From assembly GCA_024644875.1 (NCBI GenBank), contig JAHEGY010000038.1, positions 1 through 36,487 of the forward strand: 36,487 nucleotides of DNA. The letters run 5' to 3'. The DNA is from Cyclobacteriaceae bacterium. GTDB lineage: Bacteria; Bacteroidota; Bacteroidia; Cytophagales; Cyclobacteriaceae. Positions 25,106-33,376 of this stretch are shown here, piece by piece (the stretch's first letter is position 1; every line of letters begins with the position of its first letter). The notes beneath the pieces are model-generated. The model had not been told where the DNA came from. It saw only the letters and a list, made by a program, of their open reading frames with translations, and did no database searches. The translations under genes were made by a program, and so were the position numbers.

Positions 25106-27355
25106 CTATTCGGCTTTCTCGTCGTCAGCCTTTTCGTCTTTTTTCGTCGTCTTCTTAGCAGCAGCTTTTGGTTTGGCCGGAGCCTTCTTCTTAGGTTCCT
25201 CTTTCTCCTCTTTCACTTCCTCCTCAGCTTCTGCTTTTGGCTCTGCCTTCTTGGTAGTTTTCTTTGCTGCAGGCTTTTTAGCAGGCTTTTCTTCCTCAAC
25301 CTTTTCAGCTTCTTCAGCAGGAGCCTCAACTTTTGCCTCAGCTTCAGGCGCTTTCTTCTCTTCAACCTTAGCTTCTACCTTATCATCAGCCTTTGCTTCA
25401 ACTTTCTCTTCCACCTTTTCCTCTACTTTCTCAGCTTCTGCATCAGGTGCCTTCTCAACCTTTTCTACTTTTTCTTCGGCAACGGCCGGAGCTTCCTCCT
25501 TAGGTGCTTCAGCTTTAGGTTCTTCAGCTTTTTCCACCTTCTTTTCAGCAGCGGGTTTTTCGGCGGCTGGTTTCTCAGCAGCTTTCTTGCCTCCACCGGC
25601 CATCTTGTCTCGAAGCTCGGTTAATGCTTCGAAATCGCCAAGTGTATCTTTTTCCACGTTGGCATTGACTTTACTAACACCTGACTTTTTGGGTTTTGGC
25701 TTCCTGGCAGGTCGTACTTCCCTTTCCTGATAAGTAGCTGTATGAGAAAGAACGATTCTCTTATCATCCTTTGAGAACTCAAGCACCCTGAAATCCAGTG
25801 TTTCACCAACATTTGAAGGTGATCCATCTTCTTTCACCAGGTTCTTTGCTGTAGCGAATCCTTCAATTCCATAAGGTAATTCAAGAACAGCACCCTTATC
25901 ATTCTTACTGAGGATGGTACACTTATGTATTGAACCTCTGGTAAATACAGTCTCAAAGGTATCCCATGGATTTTCTTCAAGCTGCTTGTGTCCTAAGGCC
26001 AGCCTCCTGTTCTCAACATCGAGTTCAAGAACCTGTACCTCCAGCTCATCACCAACCTTTACAAATTCTGAAGGATGCTTGATCTTCTTAGTCCATGACA
26101 AGTCAGATACGTGTACCAGACCGTCAATTCCTTCTTCAAGCTCAATGAACAAGCCAAAATTAGTCAGGTTACGTACAACACCTTTATGTTTTGTTCCAAC
26201 AGCGTACTTTGTGAGTACATCCTGCTTGGTCCATGGATCTTCTGAAAGTTGCTTAATGCCCAGCGACATCTTACGCTCATCCCTATCAAGGGTGAGAACG
26301 ACAGCCTCCAATTCATCTCCTATCTGTATGAAATCCTGAGGATTTCTTAAATGCTGTGACCAGGACATCTCTGAAACGTGGATCAATCCTTCAACACCAG
26401 GCATGATCTCGAGGAACGCACCGTAATCGGCTACATTCACGATCTTTCCTTTTACCTTAGACCCTATTTCTATATCCTCTGGCAATGAATCCCATGGATG
26501 TGCAGTAAGCTGCTTCATGCCAAGTGAGATTCGCTTCTTGTCATCATCAAAATCAAGAACAACGACGTTTACCTTCTCATCAAGATTAAGCATTTCTTCG
26601 GGATGATTGATCCGGCCCCATGAAATATCAGTAATGTGCAACAAGCCATCAACACCTCCAAGGTCAATAAATACACCAAAATTGGTCATATTCTTAATCA
26701 CACCTTCCAGTACCTGACCTTTTTCAAGGTTCTCAAGGATCTGTGCCTTCTGCTTTTCAAGATCTTTCTCGATCAATACTTTATGTGATACAACTACGTT
26801 ATCGTTGGAGTAGTTTATCTTCACAACTTTAACTTCCATCTTCTTCCCGACAAAGATATCAAAGTCACGTATTGGTTTAACATCTATCTGTGATCCGGGC
26901 AAGAATGCTTCGATACCGAAAATATCAACGATGAGACCTCCTTTGGTTCTTCTCTTAACAAAACCATCAATAATCTCGTCATTATCCTCTGCACCCTGGA
27001 TGTATTCCCAGGCTTTAACTATCTTAGCCATTCTTCTCGACAATATCAACTGACCATTGGCATCCTCCTGCTTCTCAATGAATACTTCCACTTCATCCCC
27101 AATTTTAAGATCAGGAATGTCACGAAATTCAGTGGCAGATACCAATCCGTCAGACTTAAAGCCAATGTTCAGGATAATATCCCTGTCGTTGATACCTACT
27201 ATAGTACCCTTAACAACTTCTTTTTCTGTAATCTCAGTTAGCGTATTGGCATAAATCTCCTCCATTTTTTCACGCTCTTCCTGAGAATAATCTTCGCCGA
27301 AGCCTTTATCGTCATCTTCCCAGATAAACTCTTCGTTCTGATTGTTTTCTTCCAT
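25106..27355 (-). CDS. rpsA: 30S ribosomal protein S1 with a long charged C-terminal tail
   Basis: Ribosomal protein S1 brings mRNA to the 30S subunit. The longest reading uses TTG at 27403, but ATG at 27355 (MEENNQNEEF) is the sensible start, giving 749 residues. Six S1 RNA-binding repeats lie at about 45-115, 130-195, 212-282, 297-367, 384-454 and 470-545, visible from repeated blocks such as GVFIDLGGVDGLLHITDISW and HPWDSLPEDIEIGSKVKG. After residue about 585 comes a 165-residue tail of almost only Ala, Glu, Lys, Pro and Val, with KKPAAKKTTKK-type stretches like histone H1 tails. Normal S1 is about 560-620 residues, so this tail is exceptional. It is read from its own promoter and closed by a terminator. 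Confidence 0.95.
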   Translation of the reverse strand: MEENNQNEEFIWEDDDKGFGEDYSQEEREKMEEIYANTLTEITEKEVVKGTIVGINDRDIILNIGFKSDGLVSATEFRDIPDLKIGDEVEVFIEKQEDANGQLILSRRMAKIVKAWEYIQGAEDNDEIIDGFVKRRTKGGLIVDIFGIEAFLPGSQIDVKPIRDFDIFVGKKMEVKVVKINYSNDNVVVSHKVLIEKDLEKQKAQILENLEKGQVLEGVIKNMTNFGVFIDLGGVDGLLHITDISWGRINHPEEMLNLDEKVNVVVLDFDDDKKRISLGMKQLTAHPWDSLPEDIEIGSKVKGKIVNVADYGAFLEIMPGVEGLIHVSEMSWSQHLRNPQDFIQIGDELEAVVLTLDRDERKMSLGIKQLSEDPWTKQDVLTKYAVGTKHKGVVRNLTNFGLFIELEEGIDGLVHVSDLSWTKKIKHPSEFVKVGDELEVQVLELDVENRRLALGHKQLEENPWDTFETVFTRGSIHKCTILSKNDKGAVLELPYGIEGFATAKNLVKEDGSPSNVGETLDFRVLEFSKDDKRIVLSHTATYQEREVRPARKPKPKKSGVSKVNANVEKDTLGDFEALTELRDKMAGGGKKAAEKPAAEKPAAEKKVEKAEEPKAEAPKEEAPAVAEEKVEKVEKAPDAEAEKVEEKVEEKVEAKADDKVEAKVEEKKAPEAEAKVEAPAEEAEKVEEEKPAKKPAAKKTTKKAEPKAEAEEEVKEEKEEPKKKAPAKPKAAAKKTTKKDEKADDEKAE

Positions 27356-27464
27356 AATGAAATTTAAAAGCTCAGTAGTGGGAAAATAAGGCCCCCGAGC
27401 CAACAGGCCTGTTTTTTAGTACGACAATTCCCGATATACGGGACCATCCGCTCTGAATGGACTG

Positions 27465-27491
27465 CAAAGGTAGCAAAATTTTGATAATCAA
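27465..27491 (-). promoter_or_regulatory. Promoter of rpsA
   Basis: On the minus strand TACCTTTG (27465-27472) is a perfect TAnnTTTG -7 box, followed by CAGTCC. A TTG (27489-27491) lies 16 bases upstream, shorter than the usual 19. The 5' leader would be about 100 bases and contains a small hairpin, CCCG-ATATA-CGGG (27430-27442), that could serve translational feedback. Confidence 0.55.
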
Positions 27492-27492
27492 A

Positions 27493-27522
27493 GGAATCGA
27501 GGGAAAATAAAATCCCGATTCC
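27493..27522 (-). terminator. Terminator-like hairpin after the Gfo/Idh gene
   Basis: GGAATCG (27493-27499) pairs with CGATTCC (27516-27522), and the stem is extended inside by GG with CC after a one-base bulge. On the minus strand it lies about 50 bases after the oxidoreductase stop and is followed by TTTGATTAT, a weak T run. It overlaps the upstream edge of the rpsA promoter. Confidence 0.6.
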
Positions 27523-27573
27523 TTTTGCACAGCTCAAATTACCCCACGGTTTTTTGGATCTGGATGAGTATAA

Positions 27574-28899
27574 CTAAAGACTTGGGAAAACCCAATTGTT
27601 CTTGTAGTCTGGAAATATATATGAATCAGCCTCTGAATTATTGCGGAATTTCTGTTCCGCAGGCAAATATTCCAGACTTCCACTGCCAGTTCTATATGAA
27701 ATGTTGGCGATATTGGCCAGGGTGGATGCATAACTTCCCTTATCAATCGGGCTATTTGTATTTATATCCTTATTACGGATACATTTAGCCCAGTTGATCA
27801 TGTGATTATATTGATTTGCATAGGAACCCTGTTTTTTCTTCGCCTCGATCTTAGGCTGTCCATCACGGTCATTGGCGGGGAAAATTTCATAACCTCTTCG
27901 ATTGCATACCAATGTACCGTTACTTCCGATCCACGCTACACCATCTCCTCTGTTATACAATGGACTGACCTGGTGCTCCCAAACAATATGATAATCCTCA
28001 AACTGAAATATTGAAGTCTGAAGTGAAGGGACCTCCCTCATGGTTTCCGGGTGCTTGAATCCTACGGAATACACGGATTTCGGGTACGTTCTTTCGTGTC
28101 CTAAAGCAGCTATCCCATCTAATGCAGAATCAAGGTAATGTACCCAGTCTGTTTGCCTTCCCCCACCATAATCCCAGTAATGCCGCCAACTACGTACCCT
28201 GTCCTGAACATAAGGATGCGAAGGTGCAGGGCCCAACCACATTTTGTAATCCAGTGTTTCCGGATTCTTTTCCGGATCAGTACTGTAGATTACAGGGTCA
28301 GTGCCGCCTGTAATCCATGCATGCGCCTTATAGACTTCGCCCAATACTCCACTCCTTAATATATCAAAAGCTTCTGTAAAGTAATCTACACTGATCTGCC
28401 ATAATCCCGTGGTCACAACATTATTGTATTTTCTTTGAAGATCTACCATGAGATTACACTCCGCAACGGTTTTTCCTGTTGGTTTCTCTACGTAAACCGC
28501 CTTGCCAGCTTTGATGGCTTCTGCATAGACGTAGGTATGCCAATGGTCGGGGGTTGCGATGATTACACCATCAATCTCCCTATCTTCGATAAGTTTTCGA
28601 AAATCAGAGTATAATTTTAACTTGCCTGCGTTGACTGGAAATTGTTCTTTGAGGGCCCTGGCACGCTCCTCCAGCTTTATTTGGTCAACATCACACATGG
28701 CAATGCAATGCACAAAGGAATTTGCCTCCATCATAACACGCATATTTGTTGCTCCAAATCCAAGACCAATTACACCGATATTAAGGCGGTCGCTTGGTGC
28801 TTCAGAAGCATAACTGATGGGCATAGATCCATATAGCCCAATTCCCGCCAGGGCAGATGTTGATTTTTTTAAGAATGACCTTCTGTTTCGGGTTTCCAT
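27574..28899 (-). CDS. Gfo/Idh/MocA-family oxidoreductase, Tat-exported
   Basis: A 441-residue NAD(P)-dependent sugar or sugar-acid dehydrogenase-like protein. The twin-arginine-like signal is RNRRSFLKKSTSALAGIG. The Rossmann fold follows with LNIGVIGLGFGA (about 39-50), CDVDQIKLEERA, GVIIATPDHWHTYVYAEA and the family signature VYVEKPTGKTVAEC. The C-terminal half (WLGPAPSHPY, WRHYWDYGGGRQTDWVHYLD) belongs to the exported subgroup abundant in Bacteroidota and Planctomycetes, some members of which act as glycosidases using a bound NAD. Cofactor is normally loaded before Tat export. The substrate is unknown. It is followed by a hairpin terminator and preceded by the SIMPL gene on the same strand. 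Confidence 0.92.
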   Translation of the reverse strand: METRNRRSFLKKSTSALAGIGLYGSMPISYASEAPSDRLNIGVIGLGFGATNMRVMMEANSFVHCIAMCDVDQIKLEERARALKEQFPVNAGKLKLYSDFRKLIEDREIDGVIIATPDHWHTYVYAEAIKAGKAVYVEKPTGKTVAECNLMVDLQRKYNNVVTTGLWQISVDYFTEAFDILRSGVLGEVYKAHAWITGGTDPVIYSTDPEKNPETLDYKMWLGPAPSHPYVQDRVRSWRHYWDYGGGRQTDWVHYLDSALDGIAALGHERTYPKSVYSVGFKHPETMREVPSLQTSIFQFEDYHIVWEHQVSPLYNRGDGVAWIGSNGTLVCNRRGYEIFPANDRDGQPKIEAKKKQGSYANQYNHMINWAKCIRNKDINTNSPIDKGSYASTLANIANISYRTGSGSLEYLPAEQKFRNNSEADSYIFPDYKNNWVFPSL

Positions 28900-28979
28900 T
28901 TCAAATAATCTATTAAAATATGTTTGTTAAAATTTCTGTAGATATTATTATCTAATATGGGCTTTACGGTAAACGCTCT

Positions 28980-29690
28980 CTAATCTTCCAGCTGAAAGTC
29001 AATTGTAGAAACCACTCTTACCAGCTTAATTTGTGGAGTGTTTTGATCTCTGTCATTTATTGTAAAAAGGCCTTGCCGCGCAACCCTTATCTTTCCTACC
29101 TGAGAATCAGAATCCCTTGCAAATTTCTCGGCTACCTCCCGGGCATTTTTAGTAGCTTCCTCAATCATTGAGGGTTTTAGTTGACTCAATCCAGTAAAAA
29201 TATATTCGATAGGTCTCCATTCATTTTTTGAACCCAGAAGTATCCCTTTCGATATTAGTTTTAGAGACTCAGATAGTGCATTTTGAAGCTTGTCAATATC
29301 TTTAGTCCTTACGGTAAACTCCGATTTGGCTATATATCTGAATTCTGCATTCTGAAAATTAGGATTATAAAGGTTTGCACGAACATCACTAATATTAGTG
29401 GTTCCTTTAGTAAGGTCATCTTTATCAAATCCCTGATCAATGAAGAAATTATATACTTCCGTATTTTGCGTTTCAATATCACGTTTCAATATATCAAGAT
29501 CATTTCCTGCCAGGGTTATATTAATTGGCCAGACAGCCAGGTCAGCGTTGACTTCCCGTTCTGAAAGTCCTTTAACCTGAACATAACGGTCATATTTCTT
29601 CCCGGTTTTATGCATATTCCCTATGAAGAAACCAGCGATCACTATTGAACTGAAGATTATCGCGGTCTTTATCCAGTCTAGATTTTTCAT
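28980..29690 (-). CDS. SIMPL (DUF541) domain protein
   Basis: A 236-residue membrane-anchored protein with one N-terminal helix (about 9-25, AIIFSSIVIAGFFIGN) and a periplasmic SIMPL domain: VQVKGLSEREVNADLAVWPI, then VDLFNPNF-like and SEFTVRTKDIDKLQNAL segments, and ATKNAREVAEKFARDS near 180. The domain is widespread in envelopes and linked in other bacteria to oxidative-stress protection, but its chemistry is unknown. It is upstream of the Gfo/Idh gene by 80 bases; no functional link is evident. The 417 bases on its other side (29691-30107) hold only the TolC terminator. Confidence 0.88.
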   Translation of the reverse strand: MKNLDWIKTAIIFSSIVIAGFFIGNMHKTGKKYDRYVQVKGLSEREVNADLAVWPINITLAGNDLDILKRDIETQNTEVYNFFIDQGFDKDDLTKGTTNISDVRANLYNPNFQNAEFRYIAKSEFTVRTKDIDKLQNALSESLKLISKGILLGSKNEWRPIEYIFTGLSQLKPSMIEEATKNAREVAEKFARDSDSQVGKIRVARQGLFTINDRDQNTPQIKLVRVVSTIDFQLED

Positions 29691-30020
29691 TTTCTTATAT
29701 TTAATATTTACCAGAAGCCCAGTACTTTTCTTTGGATTATTTTAGCAACAATATACTATGGTTGTCGTGATTAATCCAGAAAAAGGGAAAAAGATTTACT
29801 GCCGGATTTTTGGCATGTAATCCAATCCTATATCTGAAAAAATTCGTCATCACTAAGGGAATACAAATCTGGGTTCAAAGTGAGCGAAGTATAAATCACG
29901 GTATTCTAAGAATATTTTATCTGACCCTGCATGCTGTTATATAATTATTCCTGAATAAAGGATCATCCGTAATAAGTGGATCATGAAAGCATCATACTAT
30001 GATTTCCTGTATGAACTGAG

Positions 30021-30082
30021 GAAAAAATAAAATCCCGCCAGACTGTTGTTGCCTTTTGTGGCAGCCAGGTCTGAACGGGATT
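30021..30082 (-). terminator. Terminator of the ABC ATPase-TolC operon
   Basis: AATCCCG (30031-30037) pairs with CGGGATT (30076-30082), continued by CAGAC (30039-30043) with GTCTG (30069-30073) and an inner GTTGCC/GGCAGC stem. On the minus strand a TTTATTTTTTC tract follows. It begins about 26 bases after the TolC stop. Confidence 0.88.
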
Positions 30083-30107
30083 ACACATCTTGATGTGGAT
30101 CAGATAT

Positions 30108-31442
30108 CTATATGTCTGCCGGATTCAATAATCCGGTATAGTAGTCAAGTATAACTTTCTGAAACAACAAGGTATACCTGGCCTGGGCCCGGCTTGCTGC
30201 CCCATCAACCAGCGTCCAGGTAGACCGTGATAGTTCCACGAGTGTTCCAACACCTACCTCGTACCTTTCCTTTTGTATATTATAAGCCTCCTGGGCTGCG
30301 TTGAATTGTTTTTCAGCGGCAGAATATTCATTTTTAGCAGCAAGATAGTTCAAATGGGCTGTCTGCACTTCCCTGAATATCATTAAACGTAGATCCTTCT
30401 CTGCCAATTTTGAATTTTCCAGGTTCATCTTTGCGATTACTTTCTGAGTTTTAACCTGGTTTTTCTGATATATAGGTATGCTTAATTCCAATCCATAATT
30501 GAAAACATAATTAGATTCAAATATCTGTTCCATAAAATCAGTTTCAGGTGCCAGAGAGGTATACCTGGAGCCCATCACTCCAAAAAATTCTAGTCTTGGA
30601 TAATACAAAGCCCTGGCTACGTTTATTCCAGCACTTGCCGCCTCCTGATCAGCCAATGCCTGTTTGTAATCCGGTCTGTGGGTGATGGCCTGATTATATA
30701 GATCATCCAGATCATAATTTTGCGTCATGAGACTCTCTAAGCTCCACTCCGGTTCTACTGCGTCAATTTCTATTCCGGGATCCAATAACAGGGTTTGTGT
30801 GAAAATGGCTTTGTCGATTCTTAGATTGTTCTCTGCGCGGATCACTTCAACTTCAATTTGGGATACAGTAGCTTCCTGGTCTAATTGGTCACTTAATGAC
30901 CTTGTTCCTGCTTCCACAAATCCCCTGATCTGTTCCAGGGTAGTTGCCTGAGCTTCAAGATTTATTCGGTTGATCCTGAGGATCTCTTTATCCATTAGTA
31001 CCTGTAAGAATTGTGATCCCACGTTAAAAATAACATCCTGCTCTGTCCGGTCCACCAGATACTTCTGAGATTCCAGTTGTGACTGGGTCTGCTTATTTGA
31101 ATATAACCTATTCAATCCATCAAAAATTACATATCTACCCCCAACGTTTACACTGGCCAGATCCGTATTATCCCTGTATACATTACCGGTTACCTGATCA
31201 AACTGTTGTCCATTGAGTTTCTGGGCATTCATGAAAGCTCCGATTTCTGGTGCATATAATGCCTTGGCCTCTCTTCTGTTTGCCAGATTTACTTCAAGAT
31301 TATTGTTTTCGCGTTGAAGGCTGACATTATTCTTTAAGCCGATCTTTACTGCTTCCTGAAAATTTAATTTGAGCGTGTCTTGTGCCTGGACCTGCACCAC
31401 CATACATATCCCTAAAAAAAATAAACTCCAAATCCGTACCAT
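30108..31442 (-). CDS. TolC-family outer-membrane efflux protein
   Basis: A 444-residue outer-membrane channel of the TolC family, the exit duct for ABC or RND efflux pumps. A signal peptide spans about 1-20 (ending QVQAQ). Two structural repeats of long coiled-coil helices are seen: LNFQEAVKIGLKNNVSL opens the first, and LDDLYNQAITHRPDYKQALA opens the second (about 240-260). YEVGVGTLVELSRSTWTLVD near 395-415 is a typical late block. It is 24 bases downstream of the ABC ATPase gene and clearly in its operon. No membrane-fusion protein or permease follows; a terminator does. Confidence 0.93.
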   Translation of the reverse strand: MVRIWSLFFLGICMVVQVQAQDTLKLNFQEAVKIGLKNNVSLQRENNNLEVNLANRREAKALYAPEIGAFMNAQKLNGQQFDQVTGNVYRDNTDLASVNVGGRYVIFDGLNRLYSNKQTQSQLESQKYLVDRTEQDVIFNVGSQFLQVLMDKEILRINRINLEAQATTLEQIRGFVEAGTRSLSDQLDQEATVSQIEVEVIRAENNLRIDKAIFTQTLLLDPGIEIDAVEPEWSLESLMTQNYDLDDLYNQAITHRPDYKQALADQEAASAGINVARALYYPRLEFFGVMGSRYTSLAPETDFMEQIFESNYVFNYGLELSIPIYQKNQVKTQKVIAKMNLENSKLAEKDLRLMIFREVQTAHLNYLAAKNEYSAAEKQFNAAQEAYNIQKERYEVGVGTLVELSRSTWTLVDGAASRAQARYTLLFQKVILDYYTGLLNPADI

Positions 31443-31466
31443 GCCAATTAAAAATTATGTTTTACT

Positions 31467-32159
31467 TTATGATATTTCAGCCCGTTCGGTTTTTACATCA
31501 CTTACGAGAGCACCATCTACCAGTTTAATGATGCGGTCACCATATGCAGCATTCTTTTCTGAATGGGTGACCTGGATGATGGTCATACCTTCCTTATTCA
31601 ATTGTGTGAATATATCCATGATCTCCGCTCCCTGTTCCGAATGCAGGTTTCCTGTGGGTTCATCCGCAAGCAATAATTTCGGCTTGCCAATAATAGCGCG
31701 TGCTACGCCAACAAGTTGCTGTTGCCCACCACTGAGCTGTTCCGGAAACAGGTCCTTCTTTGCCACAATCTGAAATCGATCCAGCATTTCTGCCACCATA
31801 GCCTTTCTTTCAGAAGATTTTATTCCTCTGTATAATAACGGTGTTTCAATGTTTTCATATACTGTGAGTTCGTCAATCAAGTGGTAGGCCTGGAAAACAA
31901 ATCCAATATGATGCTTGTGCAGTTCGGATTTCTTTCTTTCCTTCAGTTTATTGACAGGCTGATCCATAAACAGATATTCCCCTGCAGAGGCCTGGTCAAG
32001 CATGCCAACAATATTTAATAAGGTAGATTTACCGGCACCACTGGGTCCCATTACCGTAACAAACTCGCCTTGATTGATCTCCAGATCTATTCCCTTCAGA
32101 ATAAAAATTCGTTGATAGCGGTTATCAACATATTTGTCTAAATCGATTAGTCTTATCAT
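31467..32159 (-). CDS. ABC transporter ATPase of the MacB/LolD type
   Basis: A 230-residue ATPase that would energise an FtsX/MacB-type permease. Walker A GPSGAGKST at 38-46, Q-loop Q90, signature LSGGQQQ at 142-148, Walker B LLLADEPTG at 162-170, and switch His in VTHSEKNA near 200. The residue after LSGGQQQ is Leu rather than the usual Arg. It is the first gene of a two-gene operon with TolC. Its cognate permease is not adjacent; the permease at 11026-13434 is a candidate only by type. Its promoter region carries a sigma-54-like site and an upstream palindrome, suggesting inducible control. Confidence 0.93.
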   Translation of the reverse strand: MIRLIDLDKYVDNRYQRIFILKGIDLEINQGEFVTVMGPSGAGKSTLLNIVGMLDQASAGEYLFMDQPVNKLKERKKSELHKHHIGFVFQAYHLIDELTVYENIETPLLYRGIKSSERKAMVAEMLDRFQIVAKKDLFPEQLSGGQQQLVGVARAIIGKPKLLLADEPTGNLHSEQGAEIMDIFTQLNKEGMTIIQVTHSEKNAAYGDRIIKLVDGALVSDVKTERAEIS

Positions 32160-32191
32160 GATTTAATTTTTTACTAGCGTTTAAAACTGTT

Positions 32192-32208
32192 TGCCAAGAT
32201 TTATGCCA
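32192..32208 (-). promoter_or_regulatory. Sigma-54-like promoter of the ABC ATPase-TolC operon
   Basis: On the minus strand TGGCATAAATCTTGGCA matches the sigma-54 pattern TGGCAY-N5-TTGC with the right GG-to-TTG spacing, but has G in place of the final C of the -12 box. Transcription would start near 32180, about 20 bases before the ATG. A sigma-54 promoter would need an activator, for which 32292-32307 is a candidate site. Confidence 0.5.
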
Positions 32209-32291
32209 ATTGATAAACCTTTGAAATTTAGGCGTATTGAATGATTTTGAATTTAAAGTGATAAGTTTAATCGTCCGTTTTCGAAGAAGGG

Positions 32292-32307
32292 TGTCCGCTG
32301 GTGGACA
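32292..32307. promoter_or_regulatory. Palindrome, candidate activator site for the efflux operon
   Basis: TGTCC-GCTGGT-GGACA, two 5-base arms, lies about 110-120 bases upstream of the predicted sigma-54 start, the usual distance for an NtrC-type enhancer. It overlaps the end of the OsmC terminator region, so a role as part of that RNA is possible too. Confidence 0.4.
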
Positions 32308-32338
32308 AAAAAATAAGGATCCCGCTTATGCGGGACCC
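32304..32338 (-). terminator. Terminator after the OsmC-like gene
   Basis: On the plus strand GGATCCCGC (32317-32325), loop TTAT, and GCGGGACCC (32330-32338) form a 9-bp stem with one mismatch. On the minus strand it is followed by TTATTTTTTT. It ends the OsmC-like transcript about 90 bases after the stop. Confidence 0.85.
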
Positions 32339-32427
32339 TAATGCAAACAGAGAGTTTAATAATTTAACTTTTAAACAATGTTATAAATATATAAATCTTC
32401 TCCCAAAAGGTGAAAGTCTTAACGGAA

Positions 32428-32841
32428 TTATTTGTATTCAATATCCCAGGTAATTTCCGCGGCCTTTTTAAGCATATAGCTTACACCACAATATTTATCC
32501 TGTGATAAATTAACCGCTTTCTCCACCTTGGAAGTATTGATATCTTTTCCCTTGAATTGATAGGTAACGTGTATCTTGTGATAATACTTTGGATGTTCAT
32601 CGGTAAGTTCCCCGGACACCAATATTTTAAATTCCTCGATATCCACCCTCATTTTCTTTAGAAGCGATACAACATCCATTCCAGTGCAACCTGCGAGGGA
32701 GTATAAAAGCAAAGGTTTTGGCCTGGGTCCTCTGCCCTCTCCGCCAACTTTTGAGCCAGCATCAGCGACCAGTTTATGATCATTAAGAATAGTTTCGAAA
32801 GCCATGCCGCCGGCCCAGCTTGTTTCAATTGTTTGTCCCAT
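32428..32841 (-). CDS. OsmC/Ohr-family protein (YhfA-like)
   Basis: A 137-residue protein of the OsmC superfamily, which reduces organic hydroperoxides through two cysteines. A TTG at 32865 gives a longer frame, but ATG at 32841 (MGQTIETSWAGG) matches the usual N-terminus. The first cysteine is in LYSLAGCTGMDVVSLLKK and the second in QDKYCGVSYMLKKA, the standard positions. GSKVGGEGRGPRPKPLLL is characteristic of the YhfA-like branch, whose activity is less well defined than that of Ohr. It is downstream of the thiamine-binding protein gene on the same strand by about 100 bases. Confidence 0.9.
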   Translation of the reverse strand: MGQTIETSWAGGMAFETILNDHKLVADAGSKVGGEGRGPRPKPLLLYSLAGCTGMDVVSLLKKMRVDIEEFKILVSGELTDEHPKYYHKIHVTYQFKGKDINTSKVEKAVNLSQDKYCGVSYMLKKAAEITWDIEYK

Positions 32842-32944
32842 TTTTAATTCTTTAAAAATTATCAATTAACAGTTCAGGCTAATAGCTGCTTCTTGATATA
32901 GCTAAAAAGCGATCCATCCAATGCTTGTGCGAAATTATACAATT

Positions 32945-33244
32945 CTATTTGTACTTCCCTGTTTTCTCTTCAATACTTACATCCAGGTCCTTTCTAATCT
33001 GCATTTTAATATTGACTAGTAATTCATCAGCCCCTGCTTCGAAACATGCAGCCTGTGCCTTCTTAACAACATTCAGTATCTCCTCATATCCGCCCTCTAT
33101 CACTGTTTCAAAGGGACAAACTTCATATTTCAATCCAGAATCCTTAATAACCTGGATGGCTTCATCCACCAGGGTGTATAAGTCCTCAGTATTTGATTTT
33201 GGAATTATCTGCAGAGCAAGGTTAATTTTATGATCCATATTCAT
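32945..33244 (-). CDS. MTH1187/YqgV-family thiamine-binding protein
   Basis: A small cytoplasmic protein (99 residues from ATG 33244; ATG 33238 and an upstream GTG at 33271 are alternatives) of the MTH1187 family (formerly DUF77). Blocks: INLALQIIPKS, LYTLVDEAIQVIKDSGLKYE, PFETVIEGGYEEILNVVKKA and GADELLVNIKMQIRKD. Homologues bind thiamine or its precursors as oligomers with a ferredoxin-like fold. I saw no TPP riboswitch motif in the upstream 130 bases. It diverges from the PhoD-like gene. Confidence 0.88.
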   Translation of the reverse strand: MNMDHKINLALQIIPKSNTEDLYTLVDEAIQVIKDSGLKYEVCPFETVIEGGYEEILNVVKKAQAACFEAGADELLVNIKMQIRKDLDVSIEEKTGKYK

Positions 33245-33309
33245 TCGTTTTTTCTTTAAAATTAAATACACCTGGTATAAGCGACAATATGAATCCCAAA
33301 CTTTATCAA

Positions 33310-33339
33310 TTGAGATTGAAGAAAATAATTCTAAATTTG
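33310..33339 (+). promoter_or_regulatory. Promoter of the PhoD-like gene
   Basis: TTG (33310-33312), 19 bases, then TAAATTTG (33332-33339) is an exact match to the Bacteroidota housekeeping promoter TTG-N19-TAnnTTTG. Transcription would start near 33346, about 30 bases before the ATG. Confidence 0.7.
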
Positions 33340-33376
33340 GGAAACCGTTATCCGAATTATACTAAATCAAATTATC

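Noticed and set aside
24760-25158. 132-codon open frame on the plus strand
   Set aside because: It runs through a hairpin terminator, the tRNA-Cys gene and the rpsA terminator, so it cannot be a real gene.
25173-25730. 185-codon Ser/Ala/Phe-rich open frame on the plus strand
   Set aside because: It is the antisense of the repetitive S1 tail; biased codons there keep the opposite strand open. No protein family resemblance.
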